NCBI GenBank assembly: GCA_947625775.1
Contig: CANQPM010000002.1
Coordinates: 186,001 to 250,000 of the forward strand
Direction of reading: 5' to 3'
Length of the DNA stretch: 64,000 nt
DNA from: an uncultured Lachnospiraceae bacterium
GTDB taxonomy: Bacteria; Bacillota; Clostridia; Lachnospirales; Lachnospiraceae
Below, in pieces: positions 1 through 10,002 of this stretch (the stretch's first letter is position 1; each line of letters begins with the position of its first letter). The translations under genes and the position numbers were made by a program. Below the pieces are notes generated by a model that saw only the letters and a list, made by a program, of their open reading frames with translations, had not been told where the DNA came from and did not search any database.

Positions 1-310
1 GAATGCCAAGCCTGATAAAACGGGAGACATGTCGCATATTTTCCGCAAGGCAGCTGAATACGCCTTTGCGCAGCGCTGCAAATGCTGCAATACAGACAGA
101 CAGCATTATAACATTCGCCGCAGCGCCGACCTTATGAAAACAGCTGAAAATTTGGGAATACACGGTTGCCGCGACAATGCCCGCGGATATAATGCCGCTT
201 ATGCTTTTAATTTCATATCCTGATATTTTCTTTATAATATGTGAAAACAAGTATCCCATCATAAATAGCGTAAAAGCCATATAGCCCCAATTTGCAATGA
301 CTGAAAGCAA
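1..310 (-). CDS. Membrane protein, 3' end outside window
   Basis: This reverse-strand frame is open from a TTG codon at 310 down to base 1 and continues off the window. The TTG follows a strong AGGAGGG ribosome site at about 316-325 with normal spacing, and that decides the start. The visible 103 residues begin LLSVIANWGYMAF and alternate hydrophobic stretches (roughly residues 6-22, 38-55 and 66-82) with short basic loops, so it is an integral membrane protein. I do not recognise a family. It lies head-away from the next gene, with a 13-bp inverted repeat in its upstream region. Coding status is well supported by the start signal; function is unknown. Confidence 0.6.
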   Translation of the reverse strand, partial: MLSVIANWGYMAFTLFMMGYLFSHIIKKISGYEIKSISGIISAGIVAATVYSQIFSCFHKVGAAANVIMLSVCIAAFAALRKGVFSCLAENMRHVSRFIRLGI

Positions 311-350
311 ACTAATATCCCTCCTGAAATAATATAAAAGTTACAGATAA

Positions 351-389
351 AAGGCATACAAAACACGACTGCGTCATTTTGCATGCCTT
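351..389. repeat. 13-bp inverted repeat upstream of the partial membrane gene
   Basis: AAGGCATACAAAA at 351-363 pairs with TTTTGCATGCCTT at 377-389 apart from one G-T wobble, leaving a 13-nt loop. There is no T-run after it on the plus strand. It could be an operator of the membrane gene at 1-310, or a weak hairpin in its leader. Confidence 0.5.
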
Positions 390-471
390 CTGTGATACTC
401 AAAATCATGATATGGAAATGATATATAATTTCAATAATGCCCTGCGCTAAGCAGTGGGAATTTGTAACCGC

Positions 472-1881
472 TTATTTTCTGAAAATAACAATCTCTGTCT
501 TTTCAGTATCGCCAAGCCTTCGGAGCAAGTCCTGCATGCCGTGTATAGCCTTCTGATATACAAAGAATGCGTCATATGTTTTCTGGAAGTATTCAAGCGC
601 AAGCTCTGTGTTGCCTTCTTCCTTTGCCTCCCAGGACTTTGTAGCCCATTTATGCACGTCAAGATGCGCGCGCTTCAATGTGGCAAATTCGGAACTGTTT
701 GTGATAGAAGGATTTTTCTGGGCGGCAATCCATTTGCCAATCTTGCAGCTTTCGGGATTGTTGAGCTGCGTAACCTTGAGATGTTCAAAATTAACGGCGT
801 TGTTGTAAACGCGCCACATCAGGATAAAGTGGTCTATCTCAAACACGCGCAGCCAGTCCTGCTGGGTAATCTCCGCAAAACCGCGCACCATATCGCTTCT
901 GGCAGTATCGATATAACGCCCGATCTGGAAGATGTGAGTACCCTGCTCCATACAGTCCTTGGCAAGCTCCACGTAGCTTTCGGAGATGTTTGAAATCTGC
1001 TTTGTGAAATCCCTTGTAACATTTGTCTGTGTATCAATATCCTCAAATACATTGTCAATTTTTTCTTTGATTACCATCATCTGGCTTGTCATCTTTTCGA
1101 CGTCTGTAAGAGATGCCTCGACACGCGAGTTGCCCTCCTCGAGCTTGGCGGTGGTGTCGTCCATTGACGTGGCAAGCACGTTTATGTCATTTCTAAGCTC
1201 AGTAACCTGCTTGACGATATCCTCTGCGGATTCCGCGGTATTGTTTGAAAGCTGGCGCACTTGGTCTGCGACTACGGCAAAGCCTTTGCCTGCTTCGCCC
1301 GCCCTTGCAGCCTCAATGGAAGCGTTAAGCGCAAGCAGATTGCTTCGGTTTGCGACCTGCTTTACAAGGTTTACAATCTCGCCGATTTTGTCAATCTTCT
1401 CCTGGAACTTCTGAACCTCGCCGTTTATCTTGGAAATGCGCTCGGAGGATTCGTTTACGACTTTAATGCTTTCATTCATGTTGTCAGCGCTGTTTTTTAC
1501 CACGTTTAACATTTCGTGGGTATTTTCGCGTATGTGCGCCATGTTGCTTGAGATATTTTCAATGGAATTTTCGAGATTCTGCCCGGAAACCTCCATATTT
1601 GAAATAGACTCCGACTGCGAATTGACCTGGTCGAGAGTTTTCTTAACATATGAATTGTCGCCGATTGACTCCATGGCATCGTTTAAGCGCATTACAAAGT
1701 TGTTGTTAGAGCGCTTAAAGGCATGGATAACCTCGTTGAACTTCTGTCCGCATGACGGATCTGCGAAAGCGGAAGTGTCTATATCGTCATACTGACCGCT
1801 TATCACCCTGTCCATAGCCTGCATTAAAAGCTCCATATCGTTGTTAGGCGCCACATTGGCTGAAACACGTTTTTTTAGCAT
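472..1881 (-). CDS. Cytosolic methyl-accepting chemotaxis protein with C-terminal CZB zinc domain
   Basis: This is a soluble chemoreceptor of 469 residues with no membrane segment. The signalling hairpin tip is plain to read at about residues 178-215 ([20 protein letters not shown]), flanked by long heptad-rich helices. The C-terminal 120 residues form a CZB (chemoreceptor zinc-binding) domain: H351, the CxxGxW cysteine C379, and the HxxxH pair H406/H410 are the expected zinc ligands. Members of this family sense zinc or zinc-coupled oxidants such as hypochlorite and signal through CheA/CheW. A GGGGAGGT ribosome site precedes the ATG at 1881. It is divergent from the membrane chemoreceptor at 2093. 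The N-terminal 90 residues carry no sensory domain I recognise. Confidence 0.92.
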   Translation of the reverse strand: MLKKRVSANVAPNNDMELLMQAMDRVISGQYDDIDTSAFADPSCGQKFNEVIHAFKRSNNNFVMRLNDAMESIGDNSYVKKTLDQVNSQSESISNMEVSGQNLENSIENISSNMAHIRENTHEMLNVVKNSADNMNESIKVVNESSERISKINGEVQKFQEKIDKIGEIVNLVKQVANRSNLLALNASIEAARAGEAGKGFAVVADQVRQLSNNTAESAEDIVKQVTELRNDINVLATSMDDTTAKLEEGNSRVEASLTDVEKMTSQMMVIKEKIDNVFEDIDTQTNVTRDFTKQISNISESYVELAKDCMEQGTHIFQIGRYIDTARSDMVRGFAEITQQDWLRVFEIDHFILMWRVYNNAVNFEHLKVTQLNNPESCKIGKWIAAQKNPSITNSSEFATLKRAHLDVHKWATKSWEAKEEGNTELALEYFQKTYDAFFVYQKAIHGMQDLLRRLGDTEKTEIVIFRK

Positions 1882-2018
1882 TATGTACCTCCCCGTAAAA
1901 TCTTAAAATTTGTTATACATTTTGAAAAAATAAATCAGCATATATATATAGTGTAACACACAATCTACAAAAAGGAAAACAAAAATTATATTTTTTTGTG
2001 CAAATTTATTGAGGAATA

Positions 2019-2047
2019 TTGAAACGGCTGTAATTAAATGATAAAAT
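2019..2047 (+). promoter_or_regulatory. Predicted SigA promoter of the membrane chemoreceptor gene
   Basis: TTGAAA at 2019-2024 and TAAAAT at 2042-2047 are separated by exactly 17 bp. They lie 46 bp before the chemoreceptor start, in the 211-bp divergent region. On the other strand TTGTAG...TATATA around 1945-1970 may serve the CZB receptor, but it is weaker. Confidence 0.55.
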
Positions 2048-2092
2048 ATAAGCCAGACATAACAAAAAAACTAAGGGAAATGGAGGCACGGT

Positions 2093-4084
2093 ATGGAAAA
2101 CGAGGTTCAAAAGAAAGGCTTGTCAATAAAGACAAAGCTCTTGGGAATTATTCTGCCCGTAGTAATAGTGATAGTGGCTTTGCTTACAATGGTTTCGTAT
2201 ATGATTTCCAAAAATATCATTACGGACAATTCAGAGGATTTGCTAAGCTCATCTATCGAAAACCAGGCAAATGAAATTGAGGCATGGCTCAATGAAAATC
2301 TTGCGGCTTTTCAGGCTGTAAAGCAGAATATTGAGGGCACAAAGCCTTCGGACGCGCAGCTGCAGAATATTCTTAACCAATATTTCGGATATAATGCAAA
2401 TTACCCTGACGGCATCTATGTCGCTGACGCGCAGGGCAATCTTATCACGGCGGAGGGCTCGTCAAAGACAGACGCAAATCCTGCGGAATCAGTGTGGTAT
2501 AGGGAGGGGCTTACCCGAATAAATATGGGATTTACGAGCGCATACTCAAACGAGGACGGCACGGCGGTAGTCAGCGCTTCGGGCATTTTAAATGACGGCT
2601 CAGGCAGGCAGCGCGTAATTTCAGCTGATATGACGCTGCAGAGGATAAGCATCATCGTAAACAGCCTTATAGAGATGAAGAACGCGCAGGCGTTTCTTGT
2701 GAGCACGTCGAATAATACGATACTTGCCCACAGGGACACAAGCCTTATTTCCACGCAGCTTAGCGAGTCAAGCGGGGACAGCTTTTTGAGCGGAGTGGCG
2801 CAGAAGCTTGAGCAGAGGGATTATTCAGATGCCCAAATAGACGGCAATCTCACCGTATTTGAAAAGATAGACGGCACGGACTGGATTCTGGTGTCATACA
2901 TACCGACTTCGATTGTGTACGCGAGTGTCAATCAGGTAAGGAATGTCATGCTCATAATAGGCATTGTGAGCGTTATTCTCCTTGCCGTCATAATTGAGCG
3001 CGTGGTGAATATGGTTATCAAGCCTGTAAAGGAGCTTACGGGCGCTATCACGAGAATGACGGACGGCGATTTTACGATTTCGGTAAATGCTTCGGGCTCT
3101 GACGAAATCGGCATGATGAGCCGCGGCGTGGAAAAATTCGTGCTTTCAATGCGGAATATGATTGCGTCGATACATAATGTTTCCGACAGGCTCAGAAACC
3201 AGGCTGATGAGAGCTATGACGTTTCAAAACAGATGAATGAGGCGAGCAGCCTGCAGAATCTTTCCATGGAGGAGCTTAACCAGACTGTGACGCAGCTTTC
3301 AGCGTCGATAGGTGAGATTGCAGACCATGCGACGCAGCTTGCGGCGGTGGTTTCTGAGACGCGTGACGACAGCGCCAAGGTAAACGCGAAGATGAATGAG
3401 ACAGTGGAAATTTCACGGCAGGGCAGGTACGATATGAACCAGGTCGGAAATGCCATGAGCAGCATTAATTCTTCGATTGAGCATTTGAAGGAGGCTATCG
3501 ACAAGGTAGGCGCGGCATCGGGCGAGATTACAAACATAACAACTGTTATTGCTGACATTGCGGAGGAGACTAACCTTCTTTCGCTTAACGCTTCGATTGA
3601 GGCGGCGAGAGCGGGTGAGTCGGGCAGGGGCTTTGCGGTCGTGGCGACGCAGATAGGCAAGCTTGCGCAGACCAGCTCGGATTCCGTCAAGACAATTGAG
3701 GGCTTAATCAGGCAGATAAACGAGTATGTGGGCAATTGCGTCGAGCTTTCCGATGGCAGCGTGGAGAGCATAAACAACAGCAGCGCGCTTATAAGTACGG
3801 CGCTTGGCACTTTTGACAAAATATATGACAATATCGGCATAGCAAATGAACTTGTGCAGTCAATGATACAGAAGGTAGAGCAGGTTGATGATGTTGCGAC
3901 AAACGTTGCGGCTATTTCACAGGAGCAGGCGGCAAGCTCAGAGGAAATTTCCGCTACGTCTGACACTATGGTGGAGCACGCAAGAAGCATCACGAACAAC
4001 AGCGAGGCTGTGGCGGAGGAGTCGAAAAAGCTTACGCAGTCGTCAAATGAGCTTACAGAGCAGATTAATATTTTCAAGATATAG
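2093..4084 (+). CDS. Transmembrane methyl-accepting chemotaxis protein with dCache sensor
   Basis: This is a 663-residue chemoreceptor of classic layout. It has a first membrane helix at about residues 19-39, an extracellular sensor of about 240 residues with the look of a double Cache domain (Y-x-DGIYVAD and WYREG motifs), a second membrane helix at about 283-303, a HAMP domain ([12 protein letters not shown]), and a long signalling hairpin with tip [20 protein letters not shown]. dCache domains commonly bind amino acids, other small carboxylates or nucleobases. The ATG follows GGAGGCACGGT. The next gene, a solitary periplasmic-type binding lipoprotein, starts only 13 bp downstream, which suggests a joint sensory job. 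The antisense open frames opposite this gene are shadows. Confidence 0.95.
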   Translation: MENEVQKKGLSIKTKLLGIILPVVIVIVALLTMVSYMISKNIITDNSEDLLSSSIENQANEIEAWLNENLAAFQAVKQNIEGTKPSDAQLQNILNQYFGYNANYPDGIYVADAQGNLITAEGSSKTDANPAESVWYREGLTRINMGFTSAYSNEDGTAVVSASGILNDGSGRQRVISADMTLQRISIIVNSLIEMKNAQAFLVSTSNNTILAHRDTSLISTQLSESSGDSFLSGVAQKLEQRDYSDAQIDGNLTVFEKIDGTDWILVSYIPTSIVYASVNQVRNVMLIIGIVSVILLAVIIERVVNMVIKPVKELTGAITRMTDGDFTISVNASGSDEIGMMSRGVEKFVLSMRNMIASIHNVSDRLRNQADESYDVSKQMNEASSLQNLSMEELNQTVTQLSASIGEIADHATQLAAVVSETRDDSAKVNAKMNETVEISRQGRYDMNQVGNAMSSINSSIEHLKEAIDKVGAASGEITNITTVIADIAEETNLLSLNASIEAARAGESGRGFAVVATQIGKLAQTSSDSVKTIEGLIRQINEYVGNCVELSDGSVESINNSSALISTALGTFDKIYDNIGIANELVQSMIQKVEQVDDVATNVAAISQEQAASSEEISATSDTMVEHARSITNNSEAVAEESKKLTQSSNELTEQINIFKI

Positions 4085-4097
4085 GAGGACAGGGCAA

Positions 4098-5099
4098 ATG
4101 AAAAGAAATTTAAAAAAGATATTCGGCCTGATGCTTGCGGCGGCGGTAATGCTTTCGGGCTGCGGGCAGTCTTCTTCGGGCGCTTCTTCGGGCTCGTCGG
4201 TTTCGGGCTCGGGGAAAAAGCTTTTGATGACGGTTTCCGACGGTTCAGATACTTTCCGCGCTACGTTGGCGCAGGCGGCGCAGGACACGGCGGCGCAGAT
4301 AGGAGCTACGCTGGACGTAGCGGACGCGCAGGGCTCTATAGAGGCGCAGGTACAGCAGATACGCACGGCGCAGGAGCAGGGGTATGACGCGGTTCTGTGC
4401 TGTCCCGTGGACACGGATACGGCGGTGCAGCTGGAGGAGAGCGCAGGCGATATTCCAATCGTATTTATGAACAGCTGTCCTGACGACAAGAGGCTTGAGG
4501 CGGATAAATATATGTTTGTAGGTTCAGACGAGCTTGTCGCAGGTACGTTTCAGGCGGAGTACGCGCTTGAAAAGCTGAGCGCAAAAAACGAGATTAATGT
4601 GCTTATTTTCAAGGGAGAAAAAAACCATTCCGCCACAAAGGGCAGGACAGAGGCGGTAAAAAATACATTTGCGGACAGCGGCAAAAACGTAAATATCGTG
4701 TTTGAGGACTATGCAGACTGGAGTACGGACAAGGCGGCGGATATGTTCAAGATATTCTTAAGCCTTGGCGTGCCGTATGACTGTGTTATCTGCAATAACG
4801 ATTCGATGGCGCTTGGCATTATAGCCGCATGCAGAGATGAGGGGATAGATCCTTCGTCTTTCCCGATTATGGGAGTTGACGCGACGGCTGACGGTTGCGC
4901 GGCGATAGCTGACGGCGATATGGCGTTTACGGTGTACCAGTCGGCGGCAGGTCAGGGAGAAGCGGGAGTGATGGTAGCGGTTGCTCTGGCAGGAGGTCAG
5001 TCGGCGTCGGCAAGCGGCTTTGACGTGTCTGATGACGGCAAGTATGTGTGGGTTCCGTTTGAGCGGGTTGATGCGTCGAATGTGGGGGAGTACCAGTAA
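4098..5099 (+). CDS. Sugar-type substrate-binding lipoprotein (RbsB/LacI-like fold)
   Basis: The 333-residue product starts with a lipoprotein signal (MKRNLKKIFGLMLAAAVMLSGC, lipobox LSGC, lipidated Cys22) and a Ser/Gly linker. A type-1 periplasmic-binding fold follows: repeated IxxxxxQGYDAVLxCPVD and NNDSMALGIIAACRD segments are typical of ribose/galactose/AI-2 binding proteins. No ABC ATPase or permease gene lies nearby. The gene follows a chemoreceptor by 13 bp with its own GGAGG site, so a role as a ligand-presenting co-receptor for chemotaxis is the best inference; feeding a distant transporter is the alternative. The frame is also open upstream into the chemoreceptor, but the lipobox and ribosome site fix the start at 4098. 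Confidence 0.88.
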   Translation: MKRNLKKIFGLMLAAAVMLSGCGQSSSGASSGSSVSGSGKKLLMTVSDGSDTFRATLAQAAQDTAAQIGATLDVADAQGSIEAQVQQIRTAQEQGYDAVLCCPVDTDTAVQLEESAGDIPIVFMNSCPDDKRLEADKYMFVGSDELVAGTFQAEYALEKLSAKNEINVLIFKGEKNHSATKGRTEAVKNTFADSGKNVNIVFEDYADWSTDKAADMFKIFLSLGVPYDCVICNNDSMALGIIAACRDEGIDPSSFPIMGVDATADGCAAIADGDMAFTVYQSAAGQGEAGVMVAVALAGGQSASASGFDVSDDGKYVWVPFERVDASNVGEYQ

Positions 5100-5133
5100 G
5101 GCTTTTAACAGAATGGTTATGGCGTATTCTTTG

Positions 5134-5162
5134 TTGCAGATACAAAAATACTGTGCTATACT
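5134..5162 (+). promoter_or_regulatory. Predicted SigA promoter of thrC
   Basis: TTGCAG at 5134-5139 and TATACT at 5157-5162 have a 17-bp spacer. They lie about 65 bp upstream of thrC and downstream of the binding-lipoprotein stop, so thrC has its own transcript. A short GGCAG/CTGCC hairpin (about 5187-5204) sits in the leader. Confidence 0.65.
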
Positions 5163-5232
5163 TAATTGTCAAATTGAAAAATTGAGTGGCAGGGGGCTTT
5201 CTGCCCGAATATAAGTAAGAGGAGAAATGAAA

Positions 5233-6720
5233 ATGGAATTGTTCTATCAAAGCACGCGAAGCAAAAGCAAACCAGTAAAGGCATCTCAGGCTATCCTGAA
5301 AGGACTTGCCGAGGACGGCGGGCTGTATGTGCCAGAGTCCATACCGACGCTAGACAAGAGCCTTGAGGAGTTTTCACATATGACATATCAGGAGACGGCG
5401 TATGAGGTAATGAAGCTGTTTCTGACTGATTTTACACAGGAGGAGCTAAAGGACTGTATCAATAAGGCGTATGACAGCAAATTTGACACGGAGGTCATGA
5501 CGCCGCTTGTGGAGGCTGACGGTGCGTATTATCTGGAGCTTTTCCACGGAGCGACTATAGCGTTCAAGGATATGGCGCTTTCAATCCTGCCTCATCTGCT
5601 GATTACGTCTGCAAGAAAAAATAATGTAAGTAATGAAATAGTAATCCTGACCGCGACAAGCGGAGATACGGGCAAGGCGGCGCTTGCGGGCTTTGCAGAT
5701 GTAAAAGGCACGAAAATCATAGTATTTTACCCAAAGAACGGCGTAAGCCCTATCCAGGAAAAGCAGATGGTGACGCAGAAGGGCGACAATACCTTTGTAG
5801 TAGGCATTACGGGAAATTTTGACGACGCGCAGACAGGCGTAAAACAGCTTTTTGGTGACAAAGCGCTTGAAAAGCAGATGGCTGACGCAGGCTTTCAGTT
5901 TTCTTCCGCCAATTCAATTAATATAGGCAGGCTTGTACCGCAGGTCGTTTACTATGTGTACGCTTATGCCCAGCTTTTTAAGGAGGGCAGGCTTGAAAAC
6001 GGCGAAAAGATTAATGTCGTAGTTCCCACGGGCAACTTTGGCAATATCCTTGCGGCTTATTTTGCAAAGCATATGGGAGTGCCTATCGCGAAGCTCATAT
6101 GCGCCTCAAACGAAAACAAGGTGCTGTATGATTTCTTTGAGACAGGCATTTATGACAAAAACAGGGAGTTTATACTCACAAGCTCGCCTTCTATGGACAT
6201 ACTGATTTCAAGCAATCTGGAAAGGCTTATTTATATGGCGGCAGGCTGTGACGCTGACAAAAACGCCGCATTTATGAACAGCCTTTCAAAGCGGGGAAAA
6301 TATGAAATAACACGCGATATGAAAAACGCTATGACTGACTTCTGCGGAGGCTACGCGACAGAGCAGGAGACGGCGGAAACAATAAAGACTTTATATGAAA
6401 AGACAGGATATGTTATTGACACGCATACGGCTGTGGCTGCGACAGTTTTGAATAAATACAAGGCTGCGACAGGCGACAATACAAAGACTGTAGTTGCGTC
6501 TACCGCAAGTCCGTTTAAATTTACGCGCAGTGTGATGAACGCGATTGACAAAAAATATGACTCAATGGGCGACTTTGAGCTTGCCGATGAGCTTTCAAAG
6601 CTTGCAAATGTCAAGGTTCCAAGAGCCATTGAGGAGATAAGGACCGCGCCTGTCCTGCATAATACGGTCTGTGGCAAAGAGGATATGAAAGCAGTTGTTA
6701 TGAAATTCCTTGGGATTTAA
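5233..6720 (+). CDS. thrC: Threonine synthase
   Basis: This enzyme converts O-phospho-homoserine to threonine with pyridoxal phosphate, the last step of threonine synthesis. The long form (495 residues) matches the yeast/clostridial type rather than the 350-residue Bacillus type. The N-terminus MELFYQSTRSK is family-typical. The PLP lysine lies in FHGATIAFKDMALS (about residue 112), and LTATSGDTGKAALAGF is the phosphate-binding loop. An ATG at 5227 is in frame, but the AAGAGGAG site ends only 2 nt before it and 8 nt before 5233, so 5233 is preferred. It is monocistronic or continues weakly into the small membrane gene 58 bp downstream. Confidence 0.95.
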   Translation: MELFYQSTRSKSKPVKASQAILKGLAEDGGLYVPESIPTLDKSLEEFSHMTYQETAYEVMKLFLTDFTQEELKDCINKAYDSKFDTEVMTPLVEADGAYYLELFHGATIAFKDMALSILPHLLITSARKNNVSNEIVILTATSGDTGKAALAGFADVKGTKIIVFYPKNGVSPIQEKQMVTQKGDNTFVVGITGNFDDAQTGVKQLFGDKALEKQMADAGFQFSSANSINIGRLVPQVVYYVYAYAQLFKEGRLENGEKINVVVPTGNFGNILAAYFAKHMGVPIAKLICASNENKVLYDFFETGIYDKNREFILTSSPSMDILISSNLERLIYMAAGCDADKNAAFMNSLSKRGKYEITRDMKNAMTDFCGGYATEQETAETIKTLYEKTGYVIDTHTAVAATVLNKYKAATGDNTKTVVASTASPFKFTRSVMNAIDKKYDSMGDFELADELSKLANVKVPRAIEEIRTAPVLHNTVCGKEDMKAVVMKFLGI

Positions 6721-6778
6721 TGTGCCTGTGGAGGTTAGTTTGCGGATATCTACTAAAATATAAGTGAGGTTGGGAACA

Positions 6779-7138
6779 ATGGACCTTGTGACAATATTCA
6801 GAATACTTATAATGGCTTGCGGCGTGTATATGATGTACTGGGCTGTTCAGATGAACATAAGCGGGAAAATCCCCGAAATGCTGGTGGGAAAGGGCTTTCC
6901 AATCAGCAGAGCTAAAGATCCAAAGGGATTTATAAAATTTACTTTTCCGTTTACGCTGGCGACGGGGATTGTGTTGTTTGTCAGCGGAGGGATTGGCGCG
7001 CTTGGTGTGCTGTCACAGAGACCGATGCTCGACACGCTGATAAATCTTGTGATAATAGCTGTTATTATTATTTACGGCATGATACTTATGCAGGCGCAGA
7101 AAAAGTATCTGGTGGGACTTGATGATAAAAAGAAGTGA
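6779..7138 (+). CDS. Small membrane protein of unknown function
   Basis: A 119-residue protein with three hydrophobic segments (about residues 3-22, 53-75 and 86-106) and a charged lysine-rich tail ending DDKKK. The start at 6779 has GAGG 9 nt upstream; a GTG at 6764 is open too but lacks a ribosome site. It sits between thrC and deoC with a 39-bp gap to deoC, so it may be co-transcribed with deoC. I see no motif that gives a function. Confidence 0.75.
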   Translation: MDLVTIFRILIMACGVYMMYWAVQMNISGKIPEMLVGKGFPISRAKDPKGFIKFTFPFTLATGIVLFVSGGIGALGVLSQRPMLDTLINLVIIAVIIIYGMILMQAQKKYLVGLDDKKK

Positions 7139-7177
7139 GGATTTTAAGGAAAATAGAGTTTAGAGAGGAGAAAAGAC

Positions 7178-7843
7178 ATGACAGACAAGGAAATTTTGAG
7201 CCACATAGACCATACACTGTTAAAGCCGTTTGCAAAGTGGGAAGACATTGAGAAGCTTTGCGACGAGGCGATAGAGTATCAGACGGCATCGGTCTGCATA
7301 CCGCCCGCATACATAAAGAGGGTGAACGACAAGTACGGGGACAAAATAAATATATGTACGGTTGTCGGTTTTCCGCTGGGCTACAGCGTGACTGCGGCAA
7401 AGGCGGCAGAGATTGAGCAGGCGCTTGCCGACGGGTGTAATGAGATTGATATGGTTGTCAATATCAGCGATGTCAAAAACGGCGACTATGACAAGGTTGA
7501 GGAGGAGATACGCACTCTCAAAAAGGCGTGCAAGGGACATATTTTAAAGGTGATTATCGAGACCTGCTTTTTGACGGAGGAGGAAAAAATCGCCATGTGC
7601 AAGGCGGTCACAAACGCTGGCGCGGATTACATCAAGACATCCACAGGCTTTGGCACAGGCGGGGCGACTATCGAGGACATCAGGCTCTTTAAGCAGCATA
7701 TAGGAGCTGGCGTAAAGATGAAAGCGGCGGGCGGCGTGAAGACCAAGGAGGATTTGATAATGTTCCTCGAGGCGGGCTGCGACAGGATTGGCACGTCTTC
7801 GGCTGTGGGCATGCTTAAAGGCGCAGAGGCGCAAGGATATTAA
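7178..7843 (+). CDS. deoC: Deoxyribose-phosphate aldolase
   Basis: DeoC splits 2-deoxy-D-ribose 5-phosphate into glyceraldehyde 3-phosphate and acetaldehyde in deoxynucleoside breakdown. The 221-residue length is normal. The N-terminal DHTLLKP motif, the Schiff-base lysine in DYIKTSTGFGTGGAT and the second active-site lysine region VKMKAAGGVKT are all present. GAGAGGAG lies 9 nt before the ATG. The gene ends at a clear Rho-independent terminator. A pyrimidine-nucleoside phosphorylase gene acting in the same salvage route is at 57.2 kb, not in an operon with it. Confidence 0.96.
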   Translation: MTDKEILSHIDHTLLKPFAKWEDIEKLCDEAIEYQTASVCIPPAYIKRVNDKYGDKINICTVVGFPLGYSVTAAKAAEIEQALADGCNEIDMVVNISDVKNGDYDKVEEEIRTLKKACKGHILKVIIETCFLTEEEKIAMCKAVTNAGADYIKTSTGFGTGGATIEDIRLFKQHIGAGVKMKAAGGVKTKEDLIMFLEAGCDRIGTSSAVGMLKGAEAQGY

Positions 7844-7852
7844 AATGCTGTG

Positions 7853-7892
7853 AAACTCTTAGGCGGTGTATTTTGCCGCCTTGGAGTTTTTT
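7853..7892 (+). terminator. Rho-independent terminator after deoC
   Basis: AACTC..GGCGG pairs with CCGCC..GAGTT around a 9-nt loop and is followed by TTTTTT. The next 240 bp to 8134 are AT-rich with no gene I can support. Confidence 0.85.
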
Positions 7893-8134
7893 AATGTGTT
7901 TGAAAATATAATATGGAATTTTTGACTTGAATTTGTATATGAAATAAATAATAGTTGGAGAAGAATTTCTAATCTTACACGGAAAAATGTTAAAGTTGGG
8001 AATTTTTATAATGATTTTATGTTTCGTGTAGCGGAATCTTAAAAAATAGTGTGTTTAAGTGATGGTGTGAAACTAAAGTTTTATTATATTAATTAAAATT
8101 ATGATAAAGCAGGCAGATAGGAGATAGTAATGCA

Positions 8135-9928
8135 ATGAGCAAGGCTAAAGAAAGAATAGATGGTTTAAAAAATTTGTTAAAGCGTGAAAATATTGACTTT
8201 TACATAGTGCCGACAGCTGATTTTCACGGTTCAGAGTATGTTGACGGGTATTTCAAGGTGAGGGAGTTCCTGTCAGGCTTTACAGGCTCAAACGGCACGC
8301 TTGTCGTCAGCGGGGACGAGGCGGGGCTTTGGACAGACGGCAGGTATTTCGTGCAGGCGGAGCGCGAGCTTGAAGGTTCAGGCATTGTGCTTTACAGAAT
8401 GGACGAGGAGGGCGTGCCAGACATAAAGGAATACCTTGATAAAAAAGTCAAAAACGGGCAGACAATAGGCTTTGACGGCAGAGTGATGTCTGCAAAGCTT
8501 GGCATAGAGCTTGAGAAAATTTTTGAGGGAAGGGATGTGCGGTTTGCCTGTGACAAGGACATAGCAGATGAGCTTTGGAGCGACAGACCAAAGATGCCCT
8601 TGAGTAAGGTGTGGGCTGTGCCTGATGAGCTTTGCGGCGAGAACGCAGGACAAAAGCTTGCCAAAGTCCGCGCAAAAATGTCAGAGGAGAAGGCAAAGCA
8701 TTTGCTTATATCAAAGCTTGACGATATTATGTGGCTTTACAATATACGCGCAAATGATGTGGCGTGCAATCCTGTAGCGCTTGCATACACGTTTATTTCA
8801 GAGGACAGCGCCGTTTTGTTTATTCAAAAGGAGGCGCTTACAGATAAAATAACAGATGATTTGAAAAAGCAGGGCGTTGAGTGCAGGGCATATGATGAGA
8901 TAGTGCCATTCCTAAAGAAATGCGGTATAGATGGAAAAATCTGGTGCGCAGGCGCAGATACCAGCTATCTTCTGTATAAGCTTGCAGGCGACAGGGCAGA
9001 GCTAATAGACAAGGACAGCCCGACGGAGCTTTTAAAGTCTGTCAAAAATCCGACAGAGCTTGAAAATATCAGGAAATACTATCTGCTTGACAGCGTCACG
9101 CTTACAAAATTCCTTTTCTATATGAAAAACAATGTCGGCAAGGAATATATGGACGAGTACACAGTGGGGCAGAAGCTTGACAAAATGCGCAGCGAGATAG
9201 AGGGCTTTATCGAGCTTTCATTTGACACAATCAGCGCATACGGAGCGAACGCTGCCATGATGCACTACGAGGCGACAGAGGAAAATAAAGCTGAAATCAA
9301 GGCGGAAGGCTTATATCTGGTCGATTCAGGCGGCCAGTACATGGGCGCTACGACAGACGTAACACGCACCATAGCCCTTGGTTCAATAACAGATGATATG
9401 AAAAAGCACTTTACAAAGACAGTCTGCGGAATGTTACGCCTTGCAAACGCAAAATTCCTGTACGGCTGCACAGGCAGGAATGTAGACATCATGGCAAGAC
9501 AGCCCCTCTGGGAGTGCTATATAGACTACAAATGCGGCACAGGACACGGAATAGGCTATATTTTAAATGTCCACGAAGGACCGCAGAACATCAGATGGCG
9601 TTTCAGACCTGAAATGACGGAAGCAGCTCTCGAAGCAGGCATGATAGTATCTGACGAGCCAGGCGTATATATAGAAGGCAGCCACGGCATACGCATAGAA
9701 AATATTTTGGAAGTCGTCAACGAACTCAAAAACGGCGACGGACAATTTATGGGCTTCAGGCATCTCACATATGTACCCATAGACCTTGATGCCATAGACC
9801 CCCAATACATGGAGCCGTCAGACATCAAGCTTTTGAATGCTTATCACAAACTCGTATTTGAAAAGCTTTCCCCTTATTTCCAAGGAGAAGACCTAGCCCA
9901 GCTAAAGGCGGCAACACGCAGCATTTAA
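8135..9928 (+). CDS. Xaa-Pro aminopeptidase (aminopeptidase P, M24B)
   Basis: This metallopeptidase removes N-terminal residues that precede proline. At 597 residues it is the long three-domain form: two creatinase-like N-terminal domains (about 1-300) and a C-terminal pita-bread domain. All five dinuclear-metal ligands can be read: D397 and D408 (DSGG...TTDVTRT), H471 (GTGHGIG), E508 (SDEPGVY) and E522 (GIRIENI). GGAG is 11 nt before the ATG; an ATG 5 nt earlier gives only a two-codon frame. Third-position usage in the last 350 bp is markedly C/A-rich compared with the start of the gene. It is followed 75 bp later by a long palindrome. Confidence 0.95.
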   Translation: MSKAKERIDGLKNLLKRENIDFYIVPTADFHGSEYVDGYFKVREFLSGFTGSNGTLVVSGDEAGLWTDGRYFVQAERELEGSGIVLYRMDEEGVPDIKEYLDKKVKNGQTIGFDGRVMSAKLGIELEKIFEGRDVRFACDKDIADELWSDRPKMPLSKVWAVPDELCGENAGQKLAKVRAKMSEEKAKHLLISKLDDIMWLYNIRANDVACNPVALAYTFISEDSAVLFIQKEALTDKITDDLKKQGVECRAYDEIVPFLKKCGIDGKIWCAGADTSYLLYKLAGDRAELIDKDSPTELLKSVKNPTELENIRKYYLLDSVTLTKFLFYMKNNVGKEYMDEYTVGQKLDKMRSEIEGFIELSFDTISAYGANAAMMHYEATEENKAEIKAEGLYLVDSGGQYMGATTDVTRTIALGSITDDMKKHFTKTVCGMLRLANAKFLYGCTGRNVDIMARQPLWECYIDYKCGTGHGIGYILNVHEGPQNIRWRFRPEMTEAALEAGMIVSDEPGVYIEGSHGIRIENILEVVNELKNGDGQFMGFRHLTYVPIDLDAIDPQYMEPSDIKLLNAYHKLVFEKLSPYFQGEDLAQLKAATRSI

Positions 9929-10002
9929 CCCCTGCTAAACATAAAACAATCCACAAATTGCATTTTAGATACATAAAAAACGTAAAGCAAGCCAATACAC
10001 TA

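Noticed and set aside
1940..1951. Run of TA dinucleotides between the chemoreceptor genes
   Set aside because: It is too short to be a meaningful repeat and most likely forms part of a -10 region in an AT-rich promoter.
3214..4077. Long open frame (287 codons) antisense to the chemoreceptor signalling domain
   Set aside because: It mirrors the coding frame of a real gene with strong codon bias; it has no ribosome site and its product is a low-complexity Ser/Ala/Ile string.
3885..4097. Upstream extension of the binding-lipoprotein frame
   Set aside because: It lies inside the chemoreceptor gene; the ribosome site and lipobox place the start at 4098.
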